From NCBI RefSeq assembly GCF_009647655.1, contig NZ_WJFD01000006.1, positions 1-64,000 on the forward strand: DNA of 64,000 bases, written 5' to 3'. The first letter of the stretch is position 1, and each line of letters starts with the position of its first letter. Below, in pieces: positions 41,671 to 49,993 of the stretch. Source of the stretch: Chitinophaga sp. SYP-B3965 (GTDB lineage: Bacteria > Bacteroidota > Bacteroidia > Chitinophagales > Chitinophagaceae). Position numbers and translations under genes: made by a program. The notes beneath the pieces were generated by a model. The model was not told where the DNA came from and did not search any database. It saw only the letters and a program-made list of their open reading frames with translations.

Positions 41671-42645
41671 ATGAGCCAGTGGAAATCACCGAATTTTAAG
41701 AACGGCACCTTTCATAATCAATCTCCTACAGAAGTAATGTCGAAAGATGCTTCTACATTGAAGATCCTTTTGCGTTTTCTTCGTAAGCCGAAATCGGTTA
41801 ATCCTCCTAAGGTTTTACCTTCTGTTAAAACAGACCTGCTGCATTTAGCTCCATCGGAAAACCCGATGATCGTTTGGTTCGGGCACTCTTCTTATCTCAT
41901 TCATCATAATGGCCTCAACATACTGGTAGACCCCGTTTTCAGTGGCCATGCTTCTCCTGTTCCCTTTTTGGTAAAAGCTTTTCCTGGGGCAGATGCTTTT
42001 AAGGTATCAGACCTTCCTCCCATCGATATCCTGATCGTTACGCATAATCATTATGATCACCTGGATAAGAAAACACTTTGCCAGCTGAAACCTAAAGCGG
42101 TGTATACAGCTTTGGGAGTTGCGCGTGATCTTCCCTTCCCGGCTTCTCTTGTTACTGAAATGGACTGGTGGGATACGGCATCTTATTCCCCTGAAGTTAA
42201 ACTAACAGCGGCCCCTGCACGTCACTTTTCCGGACGGGGTATTAAACGGGGTGGTTCCCTCTGGGCTTCCTTTATACTTGAATTACCTGGTGGCTTCAAG
42301 CTTTATCTTGGCGGGGATTCCGGCTATGATACGCACTTTAAAACGATCGGTGAAAAATTTGGTCCTTTTGATATTGTGATCCTGGAAACCGGGCAATACA
42401 ACACCGACTGGCCGATGATCCATATGAGTCCGGAAGAGGCAGTACAGGCTGCGCAGGAATTGAAAGCCAAAGTGCTGCTGCCCGTTCACTGGGGCAAATT
42501 CTCGTTGGCGCTGCATCCCTGGGATGAACCGGTGATACGCACCGTGGCCGGGGCTTCAGGAAAGATCAAAGTGACTACACCACGTATAGGGGAGCCGGTT
42601 ATATTGAATGTTAGTTATCCCGCCGATCCCTGGTGGAAATTGTAA
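41671..42645 (+). CDS. MBL-fold hydrolase (UlaG/NAPE-PLD-like)
   Basis: The 324-aa protein has the metallo-beta-lactamase fold, with IVWFGHSSYLIHHNGLNILVDPVF, the metal motif THNHYDHLD (about residue 125), RHFSGRG, the GDSGYDTHF strand and VLLPVHWGKFSLALHPWDEP. This order is that of the UlaG-like and N-acylphosphatidylethanolamine phospholipase D-like branch, which cleaves phosphodiester or lactone bonds. No signal peptide is seen, so the enzyme is probably cytoplasmic. The substrate cannot be told. It is followed after 130 bp by the C25-like gene on the same strand. Confidence 0.85.
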   Translation: MSQWKSPNFKNGTFHNQSPTEVMSKDASTLKILLRFLRKPKSVNPPKVLPSVKTDLLHLAPSENPMIVWFGHSSYLIHHNGLNILVDPVFSGHASPVPFLVKAFPGADAFKVSDLPPIDILIVTHNHYDHLDKKTLCQLKPKAVYTALGVARDLPFPASLVTEMDWWDTASYSPEVKLTAAPARHFSGRGIKRGGSLWASFILELPGGFKLYLGGDSGYDTHFKTIGEKFGPFDIVILETGQYNTDWPMIHMSPEEAVQAAQELKAKVLLPVHWGKFSLALHPWDEPVIRTVAGASGKIKVTTPRIGEPVILNVSYPADPWWKL

Positions 42646-42778
42646 ATACCCGAGAGAAATACCCCCGCTTATCCTGCGTATATCTACGCTTATTTTCAGG
42701 TAAATGCTACCTGTTCAGTGCATTATCAGGAATGTAGCTTTGCTTTATCATTTATACTTAACCTCAAAAAAAGCAAAG

Positions 42779-44458
42779 ATGTCTACCGAGAAAAAACCAC
42801 TTAACGGCTTTACCATTGTAGCCGGTGAAAAACAGGCGGTGAGCAATGTGCAGACTATCCGCACACAAGTATTGCAAGACCGCACCATCTTTAACATGCA
42901 GGCTGTAGGCCGCAACTACAAACTGGCGCAGGCTTATACCAGCGTACGTAATTTAAAGATGATGGACCCTAACAACATTAAACTGAAAACGTACGCCGAG
43001 TACCTCACCATCAATAAAAGATTCCTGGACCTGGTGCCCCTGATAGAAGAAAAACCCCGTCCCGTTTATCCAACTAACGAAAGCTATTTAAATACCTACA
43101 GCTGGTTACGCCATCCACGTGGTAAAGTAGTAGTGTTAGTGCATATAGACATCTACACACAAGTAAAAGCTAACGTAGACCGTTATGTACTGGACCTTGG
43201 CCGTGATGGCTATTGGGCAACCGTTCACGTAGTAAGAGGTGGCAAACCAGCTACCATCCGTAATTATATTCGCGACAAAGCGCCTGTTGGTTGTGTAATG
43301 GTTGGTGCTATTCCTGTTGCCTGGTTTGAAATGAGCGATGACTTCAACGGCAACAGTTCTGAGTTCCCCTGCGATCTCTTCTACATGGACACCAATGGTA
43401 CCTGGGTAGATTCTGATGCAGATGGCAAATACAATTCCGTAACCGGAGACGTTACCCCCGAAATATGGCTGGGCCGCATATGGACACCTACCCTGAATGG
43501 CAATGACGCCGCCCTCATCAACAATTACTTCGACCGTAATCATCTTTTCCGTCTCGGATCCCTTGGCCACTCCCGTTCCGCACTCGCTTATGTAGAAGAC
43601 GACTGGACCAGCTTCGACGATTGCGAAATGGACCTGATGACACCTGCTGCCTATATAACCAAATACACTAACCCTGACATCACAGATGCGGATCTTTACA
43701 AGGTAGAAGTGAACAAAACGCGCTCATTCGTGCAGCTTTGTTCACATTCTTCCCCGCATGTGCATTCCTTCCGTGCAGATGGTGCAACAGAATGGATAGA
43801 CCGCGCTTATTTCCGCGATGAACGTTGTCCTAATGCCAACTTCTACAATCTGTTCTGTTGCAGCACTGCCCGTTTCACAGAAAATGATTACCTCGGTGGC
43901 TGGTACATTTTCGACAAAACTGGCGGAGAAACAAATATGGGCCTTACCGTAGTGGGCAGTACCAAAACAGGCTCCATGCTCTTCTTTGCAGACTTCTACG
44001 ATCCCATCGGTAAAGGAAAATGTATAGGAGATGCAATGGTTGACTGGTGGAAAGCCCGCGGTACAGATCATGACCTTGGAGAAAGACAATGGTTCTATGG
44101 TATGAGCGTGCTCGGTGATCCAACCCTTACCTGGTGGAAAGGAGCAGTGCCCCGCCCCACTGAACCAGCAGAAGGATCTGTATTCAATCACTACCCACGC
44201 AGCATGACGTTCCGTTGGGCACCAGTAAACATTCCGGGCGTTACTTACAGTCTTGAAGTAGATGCTTATGGCGCTGTAAACTCAGGCCAGTGGGCAGCAC
44301 AATCCTTCCGGAGCTTTGCGGTATATCATAATATTACCGGCACTTCTTTCAACCACAACTTCGTAGGTGCACAACCTGGCAGATGGAGAGTAAGGGCTAA
44401 GATCGGCGACAGGTATTGCAACTGGAGCTGCTGGTGTTATTTCCGTTTTACAATTTGA
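42779..44458 (+). CDS. Gingipain-like (C25-like) cysteine peptidase without signal peptide
   Basis: The 559-aa protein has a caspase-like core related to peptidase family C25 (clan CD). Residues about 115-235 form the first sub-domain (KVVVLVHIDIYTQV, GCVMVGAIPVAWFEM, DVTPEIWLGRI). The catalytic residues are probably His323 (LCSHSSPHVHSF) and Cys360 or Cys361 (FYNLFCCSTARF). Residues about 465-559 form a beta-sandwich rich in Trp and Cys. Secreted C25 enzymes have leader and propeptide regions and a sorting tail; this one starts MSTEKKPLNGF and has none, so it may act inside the cell. The ATG at 42779 is preferred over one 75 bp upstream. A hairpin with T run follows the stop. Confidence 0.7.
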   Translation: MSTEKKPLNGFTIVAGEKQAVSNVQTIRTQVLQDRTIFNMQAVGRNYKLAQAYTSVRNLKMMDPNNIKLKTYAEYLTINKRFLDLVPLIEEKPRPVYPTNESYLNTYSWLRHPRGKVVVLVHIDIYTQVKANVDRYVLDLGRDGYWATVHVVRGGKPATIRNYIRDKAPVGCVMVGAIPVAWFEMSDDFNGNSSEFPCDLFYMDTNGTWVDSDADGKYNSVTGDVTPEIWLGRIWTPTLNGNDAALINNYFDRNHLFRLGSLGHSRSALAYVEDDWTSFDDCEMDLMTPAAYITKYTNPDITDADLYKVEVNKTRSFVQLCSHSSPHVHSFRADGATEWIDRAYFRDERCPNANFYNLFCCSTARFTENDYLGGWYIFDKTGGETNMGLTVVGSTKTGSMLFFADFYDPIGKGKCIGDAMVDWWKARGTDHDLGERQWFYGMSVLGDPTLTWWKGAVPRPTEPAEGSVFNHYPRSMTFRWAPVNIPGVTYSLEVDAYGAVNSGQWAAQSFRSFAVYHNITGTSFNHNFVGAQPGRWRVRAKIGDRYCNWSCWCYFRFTI

Positions 44459-44486
44459 GCAAAGATTCAGATATAGCCGAGAACAC

Positions 44487-44528
44487 AAAAAGCGGCCCCT
44501 CATCGGATGAGGCGGCTGCTTTTTTTTA
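44487..44528 (+). terminator. Rho-independent terminator of the C25-like gene
   Basis: An inverted repeat around CCTCAT/ATGAGG, extended by imperfect AGCGGCC/CGGCTGCT arms, is followed by eight T residues about 30 bp after the stop codon at 44458. Confidence 0.75.
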
Positions 44529-44575
44529 TTTGGTATTTAGAAATAATCTTTTACTTTTGCAGTCCTTTAATGGAT

Positions 44576-44659
44576 GCCCAGATGGCGAAATTGGTAGACG
44601 CACTGTGTTCAGGTCGCAGCGTTCGCAAGGATGTGCTGGTTCGAATCCAGTTCTGGGCA
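44576..44659 (+). tRNA. tRNA-Leu (CAG anticodon)
   Basis: The 84-nt sequence folds as a class II tRNA. The acceptor stem is GCCCAGA with TCTGGGC, the D arm is GGCGAAATTGGTAGACGC, and the anticodon arm is CTGTG-TTCAGGT-CGCAG with CAG in the loop. A long variable arm follows, then the T arm CTGG-TTCGAAT-CCAG. CCA is not encoded. CAG reads the CUG leucine codon. It sits between the C25-like gene and a strong terminator. Confidence 0.95.
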
Positions 44660-44660
44660 C

Positions 44661-44703
44661 AAAAAACGCTAAACCCGCTCTAAGAGCGGGTTTAGCGTTT
44701 TTT
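44661..44703. terminator. Strong terminator after tRNA-Leu
   Basis: Perfect 20-bp arms (44661-44680 and 44684-44703) with a 3-nt loop, A-rich on the left and T-rich on the right, start 2 bp after the tRNA end. The symmetry makes it usable in both directions. Confidence 0.9.
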
Positions 44704-44994
44704 GTGCTATTCCCTATTGTATTTACTAATCAGTTCATAGGAGGTTCGATTTCGGCACCTCGTTTTCCTTGATAAAGTTGAACTCTACGGAAGCATAAGT
44801 TTAGTGTCAAATGATTGTTGTCCTCAGTATTGAAAGTCTGCATTCCCAAGTAATGCTTCACTGTCTTGTAAAAATAGAGGGTATTCAAAGGTTAAATTAA
44901 CGCTCTCTCAACAAGTATCTGAAGTCTATGGACAATCACAAATAATACTTTAAAACTTCGAGGGAATTTACACCGCCCGGATTAAAGCATTTCC
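44704..44994. other. Intergenic region between tRNA-Leu terminator and HxlR gene
   Basis: About 290 bp without a convincing gene. Short minus-strand frames of up to about 40 codons exist but are interrupted and match nothing I know. It may be the worn-down edge of the HxlR/SDR/SnoaL islet. Confidence 0.4.
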
Positions 44995-45381
44995 TTAAAC
45001 TACATTTCCCACCTCTTCCGACGCCCCTGCATTATGCTGCAAAATGACCCTACGTAGCCGATCCTCATGTTCGTCGCCCCAAAGACCAATGGATTGAATC
45101 AATGGAATGAGTGTTTTGCCAAATTCCGTAAGACTGTATTCTACCTTTGGGGGTAAAACCGGAAAGATCTTTTTAGTGACCAATTCATGATCTTCAAGTT
45201 CCTTCAATTGCACATTCAACACCCGTCGGGTTACATCCGGAATTTTCCGCTGAAGTTCACTTGGCCGTAAGTTGCCTATATGGATGAACCAAAGAATACG
45301 GATCTTCCATTTTCCATACAATACTTCACCAACCAGGTCAAGTCCACAATTGAGCGTCGGAGTAGTCTTTTTAATGTACAT
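44995..45381 (-). CDS. HxlR-family transcriptional regulator
   Basis: The 128-aa protein matches the HxlR winged-helix family: CGLDLVGEVLYGKWKIRILWF (with the family GKWK motif), then RPSELQRKIPDVTRRVLNVQLKELEDHELV and VEYSLTEFGKTLIPLIQSIGLW. HxlR proteins sense aldehydes or oxidants and control nearby oxidoreductase genes. It diverges from an SDR oxidoreductase gene and probably regulates it. The start at 45381 (MYIKKTTP) is chosen over an upstream ATG because the extra 31 residues do not resemble the family. It is AT-richer than the flanking genes. Confidence 0.88.
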   Translation of the reverse strand: MYIKKTTPTLNCGLDLVGEVLYGKWKIRILWFIHIGNLRPSELQRKIPDVTRRVLNVQLKELEDHELVTKKIFPVLPPKVEYSLTEFGKTLIPLIQSIGLWGDEHEDRLRRVILQHNAGASEEVGNVV

Positions 45382-45506
45382 AACTACAAATATACCAAAC
45401 ACCCGATGAACGGTCAATACGGATAAATTTGTCCGTATCTGATTCGTAAGTCCGTAATTGTTTGCTTCCTGCATACTATCGAGATTTGCACTACAAACAA
45501 AAACAC

Positions 45507-46301
45507 ATGGAACAGCAATTCAACTACAGCAACGAATTATCCGGTAAGATAGCCTTAGTAACAGGTGGAACCAAGGGGGCTGGTAGAGCAATCGCAGAAC
45601 GCTTAAAGGCCGCTGGTGCAACAGTAGTCATTACCGCGAGGAACAAACCCGAACAGTCAGATGCAGACCTTTATTTTGTTCCAGCTGACCTAAGCAAGGC
45701 AGAAGAGGTGCAAAAAGTAATCAGCGAAGTGCTGTCAACCTATGGCAGGCTGGATATCCTGGTAAACAACCTTGGTGGTTCATCAACACCCGCCGGTGGT
45801 TTTTCAGCATTGAATGATGAGGACTGGATATCAACCTTACAAGCAAATTTACTTGCTCCTGTCAGGCTTGACAGGGGATTTTTACCGCAAATGATCGATC
45901 GGAGAAGTGGTGTAATTATTCACATCGCTTCCATCCAGGGCAAATTGCCGCTATATGATTCTACCTTGCCGTACGCAGCTTCAAAAGCAGGATTAATCAA
46001 TTACAGTAAAAGTTTATCAAATGAAGTTACGCCTAAAGGTGTGCGCGTGCTAACTGTTTCGCCGGGATGGATAAATACAGCAGCATCGATAGCGTGGTTG
46101 GGCGAGATTGCAAGAAATGCAAATAGTACTGTAGAAGAAGCTCAGCAAAGTGTCATGAATGCATTGGGTGGAATACCTTACGGCAGACCCGCCGAACCGG
46201 AAGAAGTCGCAGAATTGGTTGGCTTTTTAGTTTCACCAAGAGCTAAATACTTAACAGGAACAAATTTCGTCATTGACGGAGGAACAATACCAACAATCTA
46301 A
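45507..46301 (+). CDS. Short-chain dehydrogenase/reductase (SDR)
   Basis: The 264-aa protein is a classical SDR. It has the cofactor motif ALVTGGTKGAGRAIA, the NNLGG structural motif (about residue 90), active-site Ser in IHIASIQG, and the Tyr-Lys pair in YAASKAG. The C-terminus YLTGTNFVIDGG is typical. It would use NAD(P)H to reduce or oxidise a small carbonyl or alcohol. The ATG at 45507 (MEQQFNYSN) is preferred over an in-frame ATG 45 bp upstream. The SnoaL-like gene follows after 19 bp, and the HxlR gene is divergent, so the three form a regulated unit. Confidence 0.92.
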   Translation: MEQQFNYSNELSGKIALVTGGTKGAGRAIAERLKAAGATVVITARNKPEQSDADLYFVPADLSKAEEVQKVISEVLSTYGRLDILVNNLGGSSTPAGGFSALNDEDWISTLQANLLAPVRLDRGFLPQMIDRRSGVIIHIASIQGKLPLYDSTLPYAASKAGLINYSKSLSNEVTPKGVRVLTVSPGWINTAASIAWLGEIARNANSTVEEAQQSVMNALGGIPYGRPAEPEEVAELVGFLVSPRAKYLTGTNFVIDGGTIPTI

Positions 46302-46320
46302 AAACTTAAATCACGTTATC

Positions 46321-46644
46321 ATGGAATTACCAAAAGTAGTAGGTCGTTTTATAGAGACACAAAACAATTATGATAGCAAGGCTTATACGGACTGCTTCAC
46401 TGTAACGGCCGTTGTTCATGACGAAGGTAGAATCCATAACGGCAAGGAAGAAATTCGCCAATGGATCGAACATGCAAATGAGACTTATCAATCTTCAATG
46501 GAGCCTCTAAATTATGAGCAGTTCGGATCAAACGGAGTGCTGACATCAAAAGTGTCTGGCACTTTCCCAGGAAGTCCACTAGTATTAAAGTTCCATTTGG
46601 AATTTAGGAACGAACTCATAGAATCTTTAAAGGTCACCGGGTAA
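46321..46644 (+). CDS. SnoaL/NTF2-like protein
   Basis: The 107-aa protein has the NTF2-like cone fold used by SnoaL-type proteins: FIETQNNYDSKAYTDCFTVTAVVHDEGRIHNGKEEIRQWI, then LNYEQFGSNGVLTSKVSG and FHLEFRNELIESLKV. The pattern KEEIRQWIEHA after a GR motif is a good match. Such proteins act as isomerases, cyclases or binding partners. The start at 46321 (MELPKVVG) is chosen over an upstream TTG-like start that would overlap the SDR gene. It is probably in the same transcript as the SDR gene; a terminator hairpin follows at 46822. Confidence 0.88.
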   Translation: MELPKVVGRFIETQNNYDSKAYTDCFTVTAVVHDEGRIHNGKEEIRQWIEHANETYQSSMEPLNYEQFGSNGVLTSKVSGTFPGSPLVLKFHLEFRNELIESLKVTG

Positions 46645-46821
46645 ATTGACATATTATCAAGTTGAACATATACGGCCTACATTCCCAACTTTCAAGTTAA
46701 CAGAATGTTAAAAAGCGAACATCTATTCAGACAATTGACGGCATAAAGCATGTAGTACCCAATTCAACTTGCTTAAAATCAACATCAATTGGTTCGAAAA
46801 CTTACCGCTACTGGGCACTTC

Positions 46822-46853
46822 AAAGCCTCGTAAATTAATTTTTACGAGGCTTT
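46822..46853 (+). terminator. Terminator hairpin before the SGNH gene
   Basis: Perfect 13-bp arms AAAGCCTCGTAAA (46822-46834) and the complement (46841-46853), 6-nt loop, followed by CTTTTTA. It ends the HxlR-side islet transcript. Twenty bp upstream is GGTTCGAA and CTGGGCAC, echoing the end of the tRNA-Leu. Confidence 0.75.
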
Positions 46854-46873
46854 CTTTTTATCTTAGTCTCCTT

Positions 46874-47716
46874 ATGCTGAGAAGAACATTTTTATTATTA
46901 ACCGGAGCATTGTTCCTTTTTTCCTTTACTGAAAAAAAAGAAACAGTTTGGGTAGCAGTTGGAGACTCTATCACCTACCTGAACGATCACCCGGATGAGA
47001 CAGGTAACCGTGTTACCAAAGGATATTTAAGCCGCGTGACTGATGAATTTCCTAACCTACGTTACATCAATCAGGGACATAACGGCTGGAAGTCCAGCGA
47101 TATCGCCAACAAGATCGAAGATCTGGGACTGGTGAAAGCTGATGTCTACACCGTATTCTTAGGCACAAACGACTGGTGGGGCGGCCGGCCTGTAGGAAAC
47201 ATCGATGATTACAAAAATAATACAGGCACTAATTCTGTATCCGGCTCATTCAGGATCATCATCGATAAGCTGCGCCAGTTGAATAAAGAGGCAAAAATAG
47301 TGCTCATCACTCCTATGCAGCGTAATGATTTTGTTTATTTATTTGATGCCGCTAATAATGCGCATGGTTCATACAAAACTAAAAACGGGCTATCACTGGA
47401 AGCATTTGCCAACGCGGTGACCGCTATTGGAAAGCTTGAAAATATACCGGTTATCGATCTATTCCATGATCCCTTGCTTGACCTGAAGCACATGGTGAAC
47501 TTCAAACGTTTAAGAAATCCTCATACCGGTAAATATATAAATTATCGTTACCCTAAATTCACCAAAATACCATTTGATCCAAAAAACGATGAATATCCAT
47601 ATCCACCCACAGCTGTAAATATTACTTATGATGGATTACATCCCTCAGATAGAGGAAATGAGATCATTGCGAAGAAGGTTGCAAATGTGTTCAGGTTGGT
47701 TGGGGTTGCGCGATGA
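46874..47716 (+). CDS. SGNH/GDSL hydrolase, secreted
   Basis: The 280-aa protein has a signal peptide (MLRRTFLLLTGALFLFSFTE) and the SGNH blocks: block I VAVGDSITY with nucleophile Ser, block II GWKSSDI (Gly), block III GTNDWW (Asn) and block V YDGLHPSDRG with catalytic Asp-x-x-His. It is an esterase/lipase-like enzyme likely acting in the periplasm on acylated sugars or lipids. The start at 46874 lies 20 bp after a terminator hairpin and is preferred over one 105 bp upstream, which would cross the terminator. The downstream DUF1851 gene starts close to its stop. Confidence 0.88.
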   Translation: MLRRTFLLLTGALFLFSFTEKKETVWVAVGDSITYLNDHPDETGNRVTKGYLSRVTDEFPNLRYINQGHNGWKSSDIANKIEDLGLVKADVYTVFLGTNDWWGGRPVGNIDDYKNNTGTNSVSGSFRIIIDKLRQLNKEAKIVLITPMQRNDFVYLFDAANNAHGSYKTKNGLSLEAFANAVTAIGKLENIPVIDLFHDPLLDLKHMVNFKRLRNPHTGKYINYRYPKFTKIPFDPKNDEYPYPPTAVNITYDGLHPSDRGNEIIAKKVANVFRLVGVAR

Positions 47717-47769
47717 AGGTGCTTTATAACTACATTTACTATACAGCAAAAGCAAAAGTACAAGCAACC

Positions 47770-48294
47770 ATGAAAGACTTCCAATTAAACCACAAACCCG
47801 AAAACATACTAATCACAAAATACGAACCCCTACTCCCCCCAAAACTCATACAACTATGGCAAGAGCACGGCTTCGGCTCCATTGCAGGCGGATACCTTAA
47901 AATCGTTAACCCGGCAGATTTCGAAGAAACCCTGAAAGAAATTTACAGCCCCATTTTTAAGAACCCAATTGTAATGTTTGCTACCGGGATGTCTGATCTG
48001 ATAATCTGGGAAAACAATTATACTGTTCTTCTTAATTGCAGACATGGGATTTCTAAAGTAATTGAATCCGGATTTAATTACTTCCTGGAAGATATATACG
48101 ACAAGGAATTTATCGATGAGGAATTGGAAGGAGGAAACTACTTTAAAGCAAAAGATAAGATTGCCTTTGATGAATGCTACGGTTATGTACCATTACTGGG
48201 ATCAGGGGGAGCAGAAAAAGTAGAAAACCTTCAAAAAGTAAAAATAAAAGAACACATCTCTATCATTGCTCAAACGCTGGGCAAGATTGAATAA
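47770..48294 (+). CDS. DUF1851 / GAD-like domain protein (Tdi1-like immunity type)
   Basis: The 174-aa protein has a GAD-like N-terminal part (LITKYEPLLPPKLIQLWQEHGFGSIAGGYLKIV) and a C-terminal DUF1851 part (FDECYGYVPLLGSGGAEKVENLQKVKIKEHI), as in the Tdi1 immunity proteins of type VI secretion systems. No toxin gene is recognisable next to it, so its partner is unknown; related genes also occur alone in many Bacteroidota genomes. An ATG at 47713 overlapping the SGNH stop would add 19 residues, but MKDFQLNHKPENI fits the family start better. Its 3' end overlaps the convergent gene at 48270. Confidence 0.75.
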   Translation: MKDFQLNHKPENILITKYEPLLPPKLIQLWQEHGFGSIAGGYLKIVNPADFEETLKEIYSPIFKNPIVMFATGMSDLIIWENNYTVLLNCRHGISKVIESGFNYFLEDIYDKEFIDEELEGGNYFKAKDKIAFDECYGYVPLLGSGGAEKVENLQKVKIKEHISIIAQTLGKIE

Positions 48295-48731
48295 CGATCA
48301 AACAGGGCTATAATCTCCGCAGGCCTTTTAGAGAGTTTATCTGCCGAAATACGCATTGAACTACCATCTTTAAGATCTAAAACGATGGAATGCGTTTTCC
48401 TCTCCTGGTTACTATTCATCTCATTTGAATAATACTGCTCCGTTTCCGTCTCCATCCGGTAAGATCCGATATCATCCCATCTGCAAAATTTACCGGAAGA
48501 CTCCAAACCATCTTTAGTCAATATAAAAAACACATGGCGTTTAAAAATCACAACAAAGGCAAATGCCGCCACAACAACTATAAAAACAGTGAACAGCGCT
48601 GCCAGTATAAACGCAATACTTGTAATCCTGTATTGAGACATGATATAGAACCCGGGAAAGAGGAATGTGATGGCAACAAGTAACATCATTGGCAAGTCAC
48701 TTGTTGTTCTCTTTATAGCTATGGTTTTCAT
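48270..48731 (-). CDS. Small membrane protein with PH-like C-terminal domain
   Basis: The 153-aa protein has two membrane helices (about 15-32, MLLVAITFLFPGFYIM, and 38-62, AFILAALFTVFIVVVAAFAF) joined by a short loop. A cytoplasmic beta-rich domain follows (about 70-150) with LTKDGLESSGKFCRWDDIGSYRM, and ends in a helix. This order (two helices, then a bPH2-like domain with WDDI) is seen in several unnamed families, such as STM3941-like proteins. Function unknown. The last 25 bp overlap the convergent DUF1851 gene, which suggests the two are not co-regulated on one transcript. Confidence 0.7.
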   Translation of the reverse strand: MKTIAIKRTTSDLPMMLLVAITFLFPGFYIMSQYRITSIAFILAALFTVFIVVVAAFAFVVIFKRHVFFILTKDGLESSGKFCRWDDIGSYRMETETEQYYSNEMNSNQERKTHSIVLDLKDGSSMRISADKLSKRPAEIIALFDRYSILPSV

Positions 48732-48832
48732 TTTCAGTCAGCAGGAATGGTTAATTAAAAATACAAAATACTTGCATAGGATTTTTTTACTATTTTGGTA
48801 AATAGCTGTTTTTTCTTAAGAAATATTAAAAA

Positions 48833-49957
48833 ATGAAACGAACTACAAAGATCCTGATCGGGTTCCTCCTGCTACTATTTTTCCAGGATACCTTTGCACA
48901 AACCTATAAGAATCCACTGCCGGTAGAATTTGGAGATCCTTATGTCCTGCAAATAAAAGGCGACAAATATTATATGTACGGAACCGGCGGCCATGCCAAA
49001 AATGGATTTGCGGCTTATTCCTCTACAGACCTGGTGAACTGGAAAGACGAAGGCCAGGTATATTATGCAAACAACAAGAACGGCTGGAGTGATTCTACAG
49101 CTGCATGGAACGGAGCCTACTGGGCGCCTGAAGTGTATGAATACAAGGGCAAGTTCTACATATTTTATAGCGCTCAGTGGAAAGAGAATCCCAATAAGGA
49201 TCTCGAAAACTTTCGTGTTGGAGTGGCTGTAGCAGACCATCCTGCAGGGCCATTTGTAGATATAAGTAACAAGCCTGTTTTTGACCCCGGCTATCCTATT
49301 ATAGATGCCAACGTACTGTTTGACAAAAATGGTAAAATCTATCTTTACTACTCCCGTTGCTGTTACAAACATGCTGTGGAAAGCGAAGTGGCCACATGGG
49401 CCAAACAAAAAGGATGGTTTGAAAAAATAGAGGAAAGCTGGGTGTACGGCGTTGAATTGAAACCTGATTTCAGTGGCGTAATTGGCGAGCCCGTATTGTT
49501 ATTACGCCCTCCTGTAAAAATGAATGATAAGCAGGCAGGTTGGGAAAGCCGCTCAGTTACGTCGAAAGAAGTGAATCGCCGGTGGACAGAGGGGTCTGTT
49601 GCCTTCAAAAAAGGAGATACTTACTATATGATGTACTCTGCTAATTATTTCGGCGGCAAGAACTACGCAGTGGGGTATGCCACTTCAAAATCCCCGCTGG
49701 GGCCGTTTACAAAAGCAGCCAACAATCCCGTATTGCAGAAGAACATTGAGCAAGGAGGTGTAGTAACAGGAACAGGACATAATAGCATCACTTACTCGCC
49801 AGACGGGAAAGAGATGTTTTGCGTATATCATGCCAGGACATCAGCGACAGGTGATAAACGCGTAGTTTTTATTGACCGGATGAAGATCTTAAAAGACGGG
49901 AAGCTTGTTGTAGAGGGACCAACCACTGCTCCACAGCGAGTACCTGGAAGCAAATAA
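48833..49957 (+). CDS. GH43 glycoside hydrolase
   Basis: The 374-aa secreted enzyme has a signal peptide (ILIGFLLLLFFQDTFAQ) and a five-bladed GH43 propeller. The three catalytic acids are in place: Asp35 (EFGDPYVL, general base), Asp158 (IIDANVLF, pKa modulator) and Glu253 (RWTEGSVAF, general acid). It probably acts on arabinose- or xylose-containing plant oligosaccharides; the exact specificity cannot be read from sequence. It stands alone, with a hairpin terminator shared with the convergent cytochrome-type gene 1 bp after its stop. Confidence 0.9.
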   Translation: MKRTTKILIGFLLLLFFQDTFAQTYKNPLPVEFGDPYVLQIKGDKYYMYGTGGHAKNGFAAYSSTDLVNWKDEGQVYYANNKNGWSDSTAAWNGAYWAPEVYEYKGKFYIFYSAQWKENPNKDLENFRVGVAVADHPAGPFVDISNKPVFDPGYPIIDANVLFDKNGKIYLYYSRCCYKHAVESEVATWAKQKGWFEKIEESWVYGVELKPDFSGVIGEPVLLLRPPVKMNDKQAGWESRSVTSKEVNRRWTEGSVAFKKGDTYYMMYSANYFGGKNYAVGYATSKSPLGPFTKAANNPVLQKNIEQGGVVTGTGHNSITYSPDGKEMFCVYHARTSATGDKRVVFIDRMKILKDGKLVVEGPTTAPQRVPGSK

Positions 49958-49958
49958 A

Positions 49959-49989
49959 AAAAGGGCTTGTAAATCTTACAAGCCCTTTT
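49959..49989. terminator. Bidirectional terminator
   Basis: Perfect 14-bp arms (49959-49972 and 49976-49989) with a 3-nt loop, A-run on the left and T-run on the right, between the convergent GH43 and cytochrome-type genes. Confidence 0.9.
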
Positions 49990-49993
49990 AAAT

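Noticed and set aside
42704..42778. Upstream ATG extending the C25-like protein by 25 residues as a possible signal peptide
   Set aside because: The extra segment is not a proper signal (charged LTSKKAK end, no cleavage site) and the second ATG gives a better leaderless start.
44722..44880. Short minus-strand reading frames between the tRNA terminator and the HxlR gene
   Set aside because: Each is under about 40 codons, interrupted, without a recognisable motif, and would need frameshifts to make a longer product.
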